A stretch of DNA of 64,000 nt from Paraspadella gotoi (Eukaryota; Chaetognatha): the NCBI GenBank assembly GCA_051294375.1, contig CM119270.1, forward strand, positions 14,053,316 to 14,117,315, written 5' to 3'. Below the pieces are notes generated by a model that had not been told where the DNA came from, made no database searches, and saw only the letters and a list, made by a program, of their open reading frames with translations. Positions within the stretch are counted from its first letter, which is position 1; the number at the start of each line of letters is the position of its first letter. Shown here piece by piece: positions 47,491 through 59,164 of the stretch. The position numbers and the translations under genes are program-made.

Positions 47491-47556
47491 GCGCCAGTCA
47501 CAACTCGGGCGAGAATAAGAACAACAACGGAGGCGGAGGCGTGGACGGGAAGACGG
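47065..47556 (+). CDS. vnd: vnd/Nkx2.2 coding exon 3 (His-rich linker and acidic run)
   Basis: The acceptor CACTTCCAG precedes CCATGAACCCC. The first two bases complete a Ser codon with the last T of exon 2, and the exon ends ...AAG ACG G|GTGTGT in phase 1. It encodes about 163 residues: a His/Asn/Pro-rich start, a Gly run near residue 65, further His clusters (HHPHHLHHH), a Ser/Pro segment, and an acidic run (EIVEEV followed by a dozen Asp) about 20 residues before the exon end. Fly Vnd carries a comparable acidic segment just before its homeodomain, which supports both orthology and exon order. The Asp run is coded by a mix of GAC and GAT, the His and Gly runs by mixed codons, so these are not pure trinucleotide repeats. 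Exact run lengths may be affected by assembly quality. Confidence 0.9.
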
Positions 47557-47960
47557 GTGTGTATAGTTGTTAATTTGTTAATTTGTTTTTGAGTAATTAA
47601 ATGGATTAAAATGAAAATAGTATATTTTTTGATAGTTTGATTGGCGAATTTGATTGATTGAACGAGTAAAAGAGTAACCATATAGTGTTAATTCATTGAT
47701 TGATTGTTTAATTGACTAGTTGTTTGATTAAATTATTTATTAGGGGAATTGATTTATTAATTGATTGATTCCCATTCCACGCAGTTTTTTTTTTTTTTTT
47801 TCGTTTTCGTCTTATCTCTTTTTCTTTTCGTTGATTAATCGTTAAATTTGTTTTTAAGCCATTAAATATATTTTTTGAATAAAAAGATTAAACAAATTTA
47901 AATTTTAATTCTCCCTGACATTCTCCCCTTGCCCCCTCTCCCCCCGGCCTCCGATTTCAG
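47557..47960 (+). other. Intron 3 of vnd/Nkx2.2
   Basis: A 404-bp AT-rich intron lies between G|GTGTGT and CCGATTTCAG|GC. Phase 1 on both sides joins G and GC into a Gly codon directly before [10 protein letters not shown]. It contains many ATTGATT/TTAATT-type tetranucleotide-like stretches and a T15 run near 47787, and nothing else recognisable. Confidence 0.85.
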
Positions 47961-48071
47961 GCTCCCAACCGACGAAGAAGAGGAAGAGACGGGTTTTGTT
48001 CACGAAGGCGCAGACTTACGAGTTAGAGCGACGATTCCGGCAGCAGAAGTATCTCTCGGCGCCGGAAAGAG
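47961..48071 (+). CDS. vnd: vnd/Nkx2.2 coding exon 4, 5' part (homeodomain N-terminal arm, helices 1-2); truncated by gap
   Basis: After the acceptor GATTTCAG the frame reads (G)[10 protein letters not shown], then [20 protein letters not shown], then LSAPER. This is the NK2-class homeodomain from its N-terminal arm through position 31, with the invariant Leu16 and Phe20. Lys occupies homeodomain position 24, where fly Vnd and vertebrate Nkx2.2 have Arg; the change is conservative. The exon then runs into an N gap (48072-48255), which hides about 13 residues (positions 32-44) and the splice donor. Sequence resuming at 48256 is AT-rich and non-coding, so the donor must lie inside the gap. The missing piece is therefore an assembly gap and not evidence of a broken gene. 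Confidence 0.97.
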
Positions 48072-48255
48072 NNNNNNNNNNNNNNNNNNNNNNNNNNNNN
48101 NNNNNNNNNNNNNNNNNNNNNNNNNNNNNNNNNNNNNNNNNNNNNNNNNNNNNNNNNNNNNNNNNNNNNNNNNNNNNNNNNNNNNNNNNNNNNNNNNNNN
48201 NNNNNNNNNNNNNNNNNNNNNNNNNNNNNNNNNNNNNNNNNNNNNNNNNNNNNNN
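48072..48255. other. Assembly gap removing homeodomain residues ~32-44 and the exon 4 donor
   Basis: A run of 184 Ns starts one base into the codon after SAPER. About 39 coding bases and the start of intron 4 are expected here. Confidence 0.95.
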
Positions 48256-48481
48256 GTTGAAACATGATTATGAATTCTATTTTGTTTTGACGAAGGGAAT
48301 ATTTCTCTTTAAATTGAAAACGTTCCTAGTGAGATGAGTTGATGTCTGATGAACGAACCAAGGAAAGACTTCTCGTTCCATGGAGAACCTTTCTTCTCGG
48401 AAGCGATAAATTTTATTCGCCGCGAGATTTGTGTTAAGCGGGAATCCTTAACGACTTGAAATTGTAATTTCTTTTTTCCCC

Positions 48482-48596
<115 letters not shown>

Positions 48597-48601
48597 TCCA
48601 G

Positions 48602-49348
48602 GTTAAAATTTGGTTTCAAAATCATCGCTACAAGATGAAGCGAGCGCGAGCGGAGAAAGGGATGGAATCGTTGACTTCCGGTTACGGAGTGGGCGGCCTC
48701 CCGAGCCCGCGCCGCGTCGCCGTGCCCGTCTTGGTGCGGGACGGCAAGCCCTGCACCCTGCCCGGCCATCCGGGCATGGCCCTGCCCCCTCACCACCCCC
48801 ACCACCCCGGCCACCACGCCATGGGTGGCGTCAGCGCCGGATTCCCCGGTCATCCCCATCACTCACATCCCCATCATCAGGCGGGCCTGGCCGCCGCCGC
48901 CGCAGCCGCCGCCGCAGCGGGTCTAGTCAAGCCGCCGCCTCACGCCGTCGCCGACCCCATCGGGATTCGGGGCTACATGGCGGGTCAGCCCGGCGGGCAC
49001 GGAGGCTCGCAGTCCCTCGGTTCCATGATGCATCACGGCATGGCGAGCATGGCGACGACGTCGGCTTCCCTAGTCGACGCCAGCGGTCATCTCGCCGCCG
49101 CAACCGCCGCCTACGCTTCGCAGCACGCCGGATTGATGGGCGGCGCCGGTGGCGGACAAGGCGTCTCCGTCGCCGCCATCCATGCACCAGCGCCATCGAT
49201 CGTGGCGTCGTCGGCGGTGGCGCCGCGCCGCCTCCGCCTCCCCAAGCTCGGATGGTGTAGCGCATGGAACACGCGGCGGCGGCTGCGGGCGGCGGCCGCG
49301 GCGGCGCTGGCGACCCTCCGCCGCCGCGGCCGAGGATTGCTGCTATGA
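48602..49348 (+). CDS. vnd: vnd/Nkx2.2 coding exon 5 (recognition helix, NK2-specific domain, C-terminus)
   Basis: A CT-rich tract and CCCTCCAG precede GTTAAAATTTGG, so the exon starts at homeodomain Val45. [20 protein letters not shown] contains Trp48, Phe49, Asn51, His52 and the NK2 hallmark Tyr54. Downstream, [19 protein letters not shown] is the NK2-specific domain, separated from the homeodomain end by a short insert ([10 protein letters not shown]). The rest is His/Pro- and Ala/Gly-rich, with a ten-Ala run near residue 100. In this frame 248 residues end at TGA 49346-49348, but from about 49212 the sequence turns abruptly Arg-rich ([12 protein letters not shown]), while other frames give Pro/Ala/Gly- or Asp/Thr-rich peptides. 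The last 45 or so residues may therefore be wrong because of an indel. A start at the acceptor is forced by the homeodomain frame. Confidence 0.95.
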   Translation, partial: VKIWFQNHRYKMKRARAEKGMESLTSGYGVGGLPSPRRVAVPVLVRDGKPCTLPGHPGMALPPHHPHHPGHHAMGGVSAGFPGHPHHSHPHHQAGLAAAAAAAAAAGLVKPPPHAVADPIGIRGYMAGQPGGHGGSQSLGSMMHHGMASMATTSASLVDASGHLAAATAAYASQHAGLMGGAGGGQGVSVAAIHAPAPSIVASSAVAPRRLRLPKLGWCSAWNTRRRLRAAAAAALATLRRRGRGLLL

Positions 49349-50520
49349 CTGCGGCGGGGCGCGCCTCGACGATGGCGCGCCGACGTCGACGACGACTACG
49401 AAGACGCCGCCGCCGACGGAAGCGGCGACGAGAAGTGAGACGCCGCCGGAGGAAAGGTGAATGACGCCGACGTCCCGATGACAACGCCGGTGACGCCGCC
49501 AAAGACGTTCAGATACGCAACGACGATTCTCGCGATCTCCCCCAACGTCACGGTCATCCGCAGCTGCTGGACATAGACGCTTCAATCTTTCCAGCCGCTC
49601 CTTTCTATCTATCTGCTCCTTTCTCTCCAACAGCTCTTTTATTTCCTGCTGCTCCTTTTTCCTTCAGCAGCTCTCCACTCTCCAGCATCGTAATTCACCC
49701 CCAATCAAAGTCTTTTCTTTCCCCCATAATTTTTCGTCTTCTCTTAATACTTTCGCTGGAGACCAACTTTTGGAAAAAAAAAATCCTCGTGCCATAGAAT
49801 CGATATTTTCGAGAAACCAAGAATACGAAACAAACAAACAAGCAAAAAATAGAAAAACCCAAATTAAAAATGGCGGTGTCCTTACCCAGGCGGCGTTCAC
49901 TCACCTCGCTCACCTCCTCTCNNNNNNNNNNAAAAGAGAAATAGAAGCGACGAAGGCGCAAAGAAAAAAACATTCGAGAAGATTTCGTGTGAAAAAATCC
50001 TTTCATCCCCTTTCTCTCTCTCCCTCTCTGTCACTCTCTCTCTCTCTGTGTTTTTTTTTCATCCTTTCCCATAGCGAATGCGTTTATATTCTCTTTTATT
50101 TTTTTGCGATGAAATGTTTCTCTTTCCCTCGATCGTAGCTGCAACGTAGCAGCGTAGCGAAATGACGAATTGCAATAAGTGGCCAAGTTTATTTAACATT
50201 TTTGTGGTATAACAAGTGCGACAACTACACATCCGTAGGCCGCGGTCTCCGTCACCCATATTTTTCCATAATAATCGTAATTTTTTTTAGATATGTAATA
50301 CCGTGTATTTTTCATTATCATTTCATGGCATTTTAGTCGTTCCGATTAATTTCACAGATATAAATGATATTTTGTTTTACTTTCCGCGTCTTCCCCTCGT
50401 AATTTTAATTTTTATTAATTTTTTCGGTATATTAAACTGTTGCATTGATAGAAAATTACAAGTCATGATGTTGCATTAAAAAAGCGATTCTTTTTAAAGG
50501 CACGTTTAATCAGCTCCGGG
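49349..50520 (+). other. Probable 3' UTR / downstream flank of vnd/Nkx2.2
   Basis: GC-rich sequence continues to about 49560, then AT- and T-rich sequence follows. A 10-N gap lies at 49922-49931 and a short CT tract at about 50010-50048. No canonical AATAAA was found in a good position; ATTAAA variants occur near 50430 and 50475 and are the only polyadenylation-signal candidates. No coding sequence is supported. Confidence 0.35.
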
Positions 50521-50653
50521 AGCAGTTTTAGCCTAGTCAGTTCGGGTTAGTGTGAAAATAGTCGAATTTCGTTTTCTAAAGCCTCGAAAGCCTGATGAGA
50601 GGTTTCTGGTTGGTTGGTCATCGAGGTAACCGAAGGTGGAGAAGAGCGGAATT

Positions 50654-51220
50654 NNNNNNNNNNNNNNNNNNNNNNNNNNNNNNNNNNNNNNNNNNNNNNN
50701 NNNNNNNNNNNNNNNNNNNNNNNNNNNNNNNNNNNNNNNNNNNNNNNNNNNNNNNNNNNNNNNNNNNNNNNNNNNNNNNNNNNNNNNNNNNNNNNNNNNN
50801 NNNNNNNNNNNNNNNNNNNNNNNNNNNNNNNNNNNNNNNNNNNNNNNNNNNNNNNNNNNNNNNNNNNNNNNNNNNNNNNNNNNNNNNNNNNNNNNNNNNN
50901 NNNNNNNNNNNNNNNNNNNNNNNNNNNNNNNNNNNNNNNNNNNNNNNNNNNNNNNNNNNNNNNNNNNNNNNNNNNNNNNNNNNNNNNNNNNNNNNNNNNN
51001 NNNNNNNNNNNNNNNNNNNNNNNNNNNNNNNNNNNNNNNNNNNNNNNNNNNNNNNNNNNNNNNNNNNNNNNNNNNNNNNNNNNNNNNNNNNNNNNNNNNN
51101 NNNNNNNNNNNNNNNNNNNNNNNNNNNNNNNNNNNNNNNNNNNNNNNNNNNNNNNNNNNNNNNNNNNNNNNNNNNNNNNNNNNNNNNNNNNNNNNNNNNN
51201 NNNNNNNNNNNNNNNNNNNN
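50654..51220. other. Assembly gap (567 N)
   Basis: The largest gap in the window, downstream of the gene. Confidence 0.95.
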
Positions 51221-52081
51221 TCGCTTTCCGCTTCCTTGACTCCTTCTGCTCCTTTCTCTTTTGGATCCCCTCTCCTTTTCTCCTTTCTTTTCTTTTTTTT
51301 TCCATTTTTTCCTTTTCCTTTGTTACGATTCCGGGGAAGAAAAGGGGGAGGAACCAGTGAAGGAAAGGAAAGAGGAAAAGAAAATGTAGGAGAAAGAAAT
51401 ACGGGGGGGAGTTTAAGGATGGAATCTTCTTGGGTTCCTCCGTTTAAAGAAAAGCGAGGAAAAGTTGCAGAGAAGGGAGGAAAGCAGAAAGAAAAGACTG
51501 ATCGGCTAACAAGAAGAAAATAACGGAAAAAAAGATTGTAGAGTTGAAATCGGGTGCAAACCGATTGGCTAAAAAAAATTCTTTCTCCCCGACTTTCTGT
51601 CTTTTCTATGGTTTTCCTGCAATCTTTCTCGTCCCCAGTATTTCTTATGTTCTCTGTGTTCTTTTTTCATTTTCTTTCTTCTTTTCTCGTTAACCTAACG
51701 TTCTTTTATCTATCTTCTCTGTAGTCTGTTCTACGTCTGTCTTTCTTATCTATGCCTCTCTTCCTCCTGATTTACTAATTTCACCTTTTCTCCCATATCT
51801 TCTTATCTTTTTTCTACTTTACTTTTATCTTCTTTTTCTCATCTTCTCTATCAACCTATCTTTTTTCTCTTTCTTCTCTTTTCTACCTTTCTTTTCTCTT
51901 TTAATCTCATCTTCTCTATCAACCTATCTTTTTTCTCTTTCTCCTCTGTTCTACCTTTATTCTCCTCTCTTTGTCTCTTCTACTCGTTATCAGCGGCGAA
52001 GCTCCTCTCAATTTCGTCTCTCGAGTCAAATTAACATTGGAAACATAACAAAAGACTAGAATCTTTTTATGCTTCTCATCA

Positions 52082-52146
<65 letters not shown>

Positions 52147-52746
52147 CATTTTTTCTCTCTCTTCAATACTTTATCTCTCCTTCTCTTACTCTTTCTTAAG
52201 CAGGCAGGTTTAAAATTATTGTTCAACAAGTGAACAAGGATACAAAGGCGGGAAAGGGATAGTGAACAATATTGACTGTCGTGGAATCTTTAACTAACAT
52301 TAGTCACAAACAGTCTGCCGTTTGACTGTAACAATTATCAAAATATGAAAAAAAATAGTAATTAAAATCAAAACCTCAAAAACATTTACTTGGGACTGTA
52401 ATTTATACTCTGAAGAACATGGTGCAATTGTACCTATTATACAGATATTTGAAAAAGTCGAAACTTTTTTGGTTTATAATTTTGGTGAAAAGTCTGACGT
52501 CGGAAATTCATTTTTTTTCTTCAAAAATATAAAAAAAAGAAGAAAAACTTTCCTTCCCCTCAGCTCTTTTTTTAGTCAAAGGCGAATTTTAAACTGAAAG
52601 TCATTCCCTTTTTTTATTCGTCTTTTAGCCTAATAGGGTTTTCCTATTCAACTTTTAACTTTAATAGGTTTTTCCTATTCAACCGCGGAATCAATGAGAC
52701 GTCTTGCTGAATATAAAGCATTCTCCTCCCTGGTGATTTTTTGGGG
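51221..52746 (+). other. Downstream stretch, pyrimidine-rich then AT-rich
   Basis: TTCTTTTCTC-rich sequence to about 51970, CT microsatellite 52085-52148, then AT-rich sequence. A repeated CAACCTATCTTTTTTCTCTT unit occurs at 51852 and 51920. No gene is supported. Confidence 0.5.
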
Positions 52747-52751
52747 AGGAG

Positions 52752-52783
<32 letters not shown>

Positions 52784-52842
52784 AGGAGAGAGAGAGAGAG
52801 ATGAAGAGATAGAGAGAGACGAGAGAGAGAGAGAGAGAGAGA
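52747..52842 (+). repeat. GA microsatellite
   Basis: Interrupted GA run. Confidence 0.9.
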
Positions 52843-53463
52843 AAGGTACCCGCAAGAATAGAAAAAGAAAAAAGGAAGCGTCGTCGTCTCCGCAAATGTA
52901 AATGGGCGACGACGGTTCATCGCATGGGGGCGCGAATTTTATGAGGCTTTTCCCTCTCCCGTCCTTTCGCGGTTCCACCCAACCATCACTCCGACTCTGC
53001 CACCCCCCAACCCTCTTTCTTTTCACTCTCCCACAGGGACGAGGCCGGAGTGCCGAGCTCGATGCTCGAGCCGTCCGCGCTGAGTAACTTTTCTCAGAGC
53101 CAAAACGTGAAATGGCTAGCGCGAGTGGCGACGACGACGGAACACGACGATGACCGATGAAGTGAACGACGACGACCGACAAGAGTGACGAAGACACGAA
53201 GAACGACAACTAGACAGAGCCGTTTTAAGAATGCTGCGAGATGTATTCGCTGAAAAGAATGAAATGATAACGACGAATATTATGAGAAAGTAAGACTTCC
53301 TCGATGAACACGACGACGACGACGATGGAAGAAAAAATAGAGCGCGCGAAGATTTAAAAAAAAAAAGAATAAACAACAACAAAAGATCCAAATTTTTTTC
53401 GGCAAAAGATTCGATTTGTCATGAAAATGAGGAAATCAATAAGGAAAAGAATAAAGGAATACG
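52843..53463 (+). other. Unrecognised stretch
   Basis: Contains GACGACGA-type runs near 53130-53190 and 53310. ORFs on both strands are chance or repeat-derived. Confidence 0.4.
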
Positions 53464-53484
53464 GAAGAGAGAGAGAAGAGAGAA

Positions 53485-53564
<80 letters not shown>

Positions 53565-53806
53565 CGGAAGAAAAGATAAAACGGAGGAGAACAACGCGGA
53601 AAGATTCGCTCCCCAAAATCGCTCACGCCGATAAACAAGTCTGTTTTCGGGAATACAAAAAGGGAGAGAGAGAGAGAGAGAGAGAGGAGAGAGGAGGAGA
53701 GAGAGAGAAGAGAAGAGAAAGAGAGAGAGAAAGAGAGAAGAGAGAAGAGAGAGAGAGAGAGGAGAGAGAGAGAGTGAGAGAGAGAGAGGAAGAGAGAGAG
53801 AATAAC
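53464..53806 (+). repeat. GA microsatellite clusters
   Basis: GA tracts 53464-53566 and 53663-53806. Confidence 0.9.
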
Positions 53807-54274
53807 CTGGGGAGGATCGATAGGAAGTGGCGGTGACAGCGGAGGAAGGAAAGACTAGACTCGGCCCAATGCACTTGTGCTCGGGGAGCGGGGGGGGCGA
53901 GGAAGGGTCGCGATGAGGCGCGAGACTTAGGGGGGGGGACCAAGGGGGGGCGTCGGATCGTCACCAAACCTCCATACAATTTCGACGTTAGTTTAGGAGA
54001 TGAAAAAGACAGCCGGAAATCAAAAAACCGTCGTAGCCTATTTTATCACCCCCCAAAAAAAGGAAAGAATGAAAAATATGGTTGATGGGTCTTTATGCTA
54101 ATCGGTTCCGGACCGCGCTGTGTGGCGATGTTTGTGTGTGCGCGTTTCTGAATGAGAAGCGGCGATAGAAGGTGGAATCATAATCGCCGTTATCAATTAT
54201 ATTTGGGGTGGATTTTTTTATTTACTTTGAGGCTAAATTTAGGTTTGGAGGGAAGTCGCTTTCAGTCATATTTT
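53807..54274 (+). other. Unrecognised stretch before inverted repeat D
   Basis: Contains several G-runs (53890-53955). No gene, RNA or repeat recognised. Confidence 0.4.
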
Positions 54275-55090
54275 GTGATTTCATTGTGAGGTCTTCTTTT
54301 GTGAAAGGCTTTGCTGTCGATGGGAAAGGTAGGAGGAGATTGCTGAGTTTAGTCAGGTTATAATTTTATCTAATAAAGTAAAATGTTTTAAAATTGATAT
54401 AGCTTAAACATCTCCCCGAAGACTCCAGCAAAAAGAGAATCCTCAGATGGTGGTGATGATGAAGATGATAACGCCGACGGTTTGTGTCCCGACGCAAAGA
54501 TCGAGTTATGCCCCACACTGTCCCTGCGGAGGACGATTCGTCGGTCGCTTTGTGATCGAGTCGAGCGTGAAATTGTGAAACAATGACGAAGACCGAGTTT
54601 CGTTTGTGATGTGAAGAACGAAATGGAGATCGGAGACGTGAAAGAATGAAATGTGGGCGAATGTTTATGAATAACTCAGGCGTGAAACGATGGACACTAA
54701 ACTAACTTTGCATTTTCGACGTTTGATTCTAAAGAGGGTTGGAGTGGGAGATCCTGTATTATTATTATAGTAAGAAAGTAAATTGAAATCGCCGGCCGAA
54801 TTCTTTTAAAATTCCCATGCCCGCTATAACGAAATATTTTGCTCCCTCTGTTCAAACGGCCTCGGGTCGCAAAACGTACCTTATTTTGGAAGTATTTGTT
54901 TTAGAATTGTTTACTTTTACAAATGTTAAACCAAGATTCTCTCTCTCGCCATATTATAAAAATTGAATGCCCACTTTGTACAATTAGCCAATTCGAGTTC
55001 CATGTCGCTTTTCTGATTTCAATAAATCGATTTTCATCTCATTTTTGTTTCGCCATTTTCTTATCTCGGACCACCTCCACTGCTGGCTTG

Positions 55091-55170
55091 TTTGAAAATT
55101 GGCTCTGCACCAAAATAGAAATGTATCCATTCATTAATAAATTAAGCTATCTTTGCCCCTGACTTTGAAA
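55091..55170 (-). repeat. Dispersed repeat family R1, member 3
   Basis: The minus strand reads CAAAGTCAGGGGCAAAGATA then AATGAATGGATACATTTC. It lies inside the left arm of inverted repeat D. Confidence 0.6.
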
Positions 55171-55251
55171 AAAGTTATCTGACGTCTGTCTATCGTACTT
55201 GAAATTGTTATCTTTGATTATCACTGCCTTATTAAATAAAGCTCATTTAAA

Positions 55252-55370
55252 TATAATTTGTTACACGCTGTAAGAGAGGGCTTGTATGCTTAAGCCGAAA
55301 CATATACGTTTTTTACAAATAAAGTCGTTGTTAGAATAAACATTAATACCACGTCTTCCAAGTATAATTT
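55252..55370 (+). mobile_element. 103-bp insertion flanked by an 8-bp direct repeat (TATAATTT)
   Basis: TATAATTT occurs at 55252-55259 and again at 55363-55370. The mirrored locus near 62480-62505 in the other arm has a single TATAATTT and lacks the 103 bp between. The insert contains GAGGGCTTG and AAGCCGAAAC either side of a short loop, then AATAAAGTCG. This fits a small mobile-element insertion with an 8-bp target-site duplication, or a deletion between short repeats in the other copy. Confidence 0.5.
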
Positions 55371-55488
55371 TTATAAAAAAAATCAAGCTTTTGCGTTTGT
55401 AGTTTATAGATTCTGATAAAATTAAATAAATCAATTGTTTTAAATTGAAATATACTCAATCAAGAGTAGTAAAAACGGCATTCGGCAA

Positions 55489-55953
55489 ATTTTTTATTGA
55501 ATAAAATTACAAATTAGAGAATATTTAGGAAACTACACTCTTATATTTTGTTTTACACAGATGTTTTCAAAGTACAAATGGCTCAAAAAAAATGCATACT
55601 TCTCCGAGCCAAATCTCCAAATCCCCCAAAATCTCCAAATCCCATTTGGTCTTCTTTCTTCATCGCTGAAGTCGCAAAGAAGATTCGAAAATTCGTCAAA
55701 AGTCTCAACGGAGAATCGAGTTGCAGAGATCATCCTTTCATTTCGACTCATCCTCCTCCCCGTCTCCTCTCTCTTCTCCGCCTCTCCTCTCTCTTCTCCC
55801 CTCTCTTCCCTCTCCTCCCCTCTCTCTCGCCCACTTCTACTTCGTCGTCCTCTTAGCAACAAACAAACGAGTGATGATGATGGCGTCAGAGTTTCTTCCA
55901 TTCATCCCGATGACCTTTAGCGATGGAGAGTCTTATTGTGGGGAAACGGTTTT

Positions 55954-56028
<75 letters not shown>

Positions 56029-56327
56029 TTTCTCGCGAGTTGTCGCCACCGGGTCTTTTGACTTTCGGCGAGAGACGAGCTCATGACTTCACTCCACTCT
56101 GAGTGTTGGGACAAATAAGAGAGATCAGATGCGATTCGAGTCTTTTGAGTCTTGAGTCGCGAATCAAATCGATTCAATCTAACTGGAAGGCGACAACATT
56201 TTTTTTTTTAAAGAAAAACATTTTCATTTTTAGTTTTGTTTTGTGATGTTTTTGTTTTTATTTTTAGTTAAAATGCTGCGATTTTTAAAATTAGGAATTA
56301 CATCATTCTGCTATTGTCTAGAAATTA
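55489..56327 (+). repeat. Direct duplication, copy 1 (before 25-N gap)
   Basis: Begins TTTTTTATTGAATAAAATTA and runs to TCTAGAAATTATC. It is repeated with indels at 56369-57206, directly across the N gap at 56344-56368. Confidence 0.8.
55955..56030 (+). repeat. CT microsatellite
   Basis: CT run of about 75 bp; shorter in the duplicate (56829-56870) and the mirror (61838-61892). Confidence 0.9.
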
Positions 56328-56368
56328 TCTCTCTCTGGTGGGTNNNNNNNNNNNNNNNNNNNNNNNNN

Positions 56369-57206
56369 ATTTTTGATTGAATAACAATTACAAATTAGAG
56401 AATATTTAGGAACTACACTCTTATATTTTGTTTTACACAGATGTTTCAAAGTACAAATGGCTCAAAAAAATGCATCTTCTCCGAGCCAAATCTCCAAATC
56501 CCCCAAAATCTCCAAATCCCATTTGGTCTTCTTCTTCATCGCTGAAGTCGAAAGAAGATTCGAAAATTCGTCAAAAGTCTCAACGGAGAATCGAGTTGCA
56601 GAGATCATCCTTTCATTTCGACTCATCCTCCGGTCCCCTTTCATCCCCTCTCCATACCTCTCTTGCCCTCTCCTCCCTTCTCTTCCCCTCTCCTCCCCTC
56701 TCTCTCTCCACTTCTACTTCGTCGTCCTCTTAGCAACAAACAAACGAAGTGATGATGATGGCGTCAGAGTTTCTTCCATTCATCCCGTGACCTTTAGCGA
56801 TGGAGAGTCTTATGTGGGGAAACGTTTTTATCTCTCTCTCTCTCTCTCTCCTCCTCTCTCATCTTCTCTCTCCTGTGTTCGTTCTCCATATTCGTGCTCT
56901 GCTCATCCTTTTCTCAGGCGAGTTTGTCGCCACCGGGTCTTTTGACTTTCGGCGAGAGACGAGCTCATGACTTCACTCCACTCTGAGTGTTGGGGACAAA
57001 TAAGAGAGTCAGATGCGATTCGAGTCTTTGAGTCTTGAGTCGCGAATCAAATCGATTCAATCTAACTGGAAGGCGACAACATTTTTTTTAAAGAAAAAAC
57101 ATTTTCATTTTAGTTTTGTTTGTGATGTTTTTTGTTTTTATTTTAGTTAAAATGCTGCGATTTTTAAAATTAGGAATTACATCATTCTGCAATTGTTCTA
57201 GAAATT
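56369..57206 (+). repeat. Direct duplication, copy 2 (after 25-N gap)
   Basis: Matches 55489-56327 with many small indels and a shorter CT tract. The right arm of inverted repeat D has a single counterpart. Confidence 0.8.
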
Positions 57207-58473
57207 GTTTTTCAGTACAGTTTAAATGTTTAATTAAATAAGGATTTAAAAACGAGTTCATATAAAATGATGATTTTTTTTCAAAAGTTTCTACCCGTCA
57301 CGAAGCGGGCGTAGCATGCCGTAGTAATGCTTTAATCATTAATCATTTAATTAATAATATTTACTCTTTTTGTTGCGTTTGAATGTAGAAGACGAAAAAG
57401 TAATTTTAGATTTTTTATGCCAACAACGACTGGTTTATATATATATACATAGTACATGAAAAAAAAAGGAACATGTTTTGTCAATTATGTTTGCCGTCGT
57501 CATCGCATCTGATTTGTGCTGATATTTCGAAAGTAAGGCAAACATTATTGCCCAAACATGCCCTTTATTTTATTATGTAAGTAAAGCTAACTAAAGCTAT
57601 CGTTGTCATCAAAACGAAAATTCGTTTTTCGTCTTCTATAATTTTCACTTAAAAATTTTTTTAAGAGGCCATCGTTCTTTTCTTCCATGAAAACATTTAA
57701 AATCAGCCAGCGAGTCAAACTCCGAGTCATGAGCAAACATCGTTTCTCGGCTCAAAAACGGAAGTTGAATCACCAAATATGTCAAGAGTTGCCTTCAAAA
57801 GTCTTCGTTGATTCCAATCAAACATTTGAATAACTCGCTCTTCAGTTTCTTTGAGATGCACTCAAGTTTATATAATTATGCACCGTGAAATTAATAGGGT
57901 TCGGGAATCGCAGGCGCACTTTTTCTTAAGGATGAATTTAAAAGCGTTAGAATAGAAGAGTAATAGTTAAATGTAAAAATTAAGCCTTGGACATGGACGT
58001 TGGACAACAGAAAGATATAGATTATACTATTAGGTTATTTTACATGACTGTTGAGATTTTGGCGATGTACTCAAAACGGACGGTTGGATCATATGCATGT
58101 GCATTGCGCAATTGTATAGTGCGAATGACATTTTTTTTCCACTCTGGACGGACAAACTTTTCTCGAACGGTCGTTGCGTGAACCGACGTGGCGCGGTCTG
58201 CCCGTCCGACTCCCGACCCTCGAAACTCGGGATGTTTTTCCGTCGCTTTGACGACGAAAACCACTAAATTTCTCCCCCCCCCCCAATTTTCTCTCCTTCA
58301 AAATTCCCCCCTTACGATTTTCCCCTCCAATTCCCAGCGACAAAAAAAAAAGAGGGATTCCCTCGGAGGTCGAGATTCCCTCGACGAGACGACGAGAGGA
58401 GTCCCCATCCAACCTTCACGCATCTCTACATCTCCGGGGCGACGCTCGGTGGTGCCAGTCAGAATCTGAGCCG

Positions 58474-58475
<2 letters not shown>

Positions 58476-58562
<87 letters not shown>

Positions 58563-58586
58563 CTTCTCTCTCTCTCTCTCTCTTAA
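58476..58586 (+). repeat. CT microsatellite
   Basis: About 105 bp; the mirror is the GA tract 60173-60280. Confidence 0.9.
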
Positions 58587-58743
58587 AAAAAGCGGGAAGG
58601 GACCTCCTTCTCTCTGCCCCTTTCTCCGTACGGGGGATTGAGGGGAAAAGAAAGAAAGAGAAAAATGGCTCCCTTTTCATCGGATCTGTCCGCGCATTTA
58701 GGGAAAAAGAAAAGCGTAATCGTCGGGGGGTCGGGGTTGTCAA

Positions 58744-58775
<32 letters not shown>

Positions 58776-59164
58776 AAGGCAAACAGAGGAGCACAAAAGT
58801 CATCGTAAGGGTTTTTCTTTCCTTCATTCGATGAATGACGTTCGAAAAGAGGTTAGAGGGTGAAGCTTCTAGAGTTTAAGGGGAGGACGTCGGAGTGTAG
58901 TACTTGGCGGGAAGATTTATATTTCGATTAAAAATACTTAATTTCGTACGGGGCATCGAGCAATAACTTAATGTGACTATTTCCTACAAGAATCTTGGAA
59001 GTATTTTTTTTTTTAATGAGTCTCGTAATAAATACTTCAAGAATCTCGAAAATTTCCTATATTTAAAACGTTATGTTGGAATCTTTGGACTGGAGACATT
59101 AAGAACGTTTTATAACGAGCGTGAAGAAAAACAATTCTTTACAATCAAATCCCCCCCCAAAAAA

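Noticed and set aside
50547-51523. Long ORFs made mainly of X residues
   Set aside because: They run through the 567-N assembly gap and carry no information.
53116-53391. Minus-strand ORF with hydrophobic and Ser-rich composition
   Set aside because: Derived from CGA-type repeats and flanking sequence; no homolog recognised and no splice signals considered convincing.
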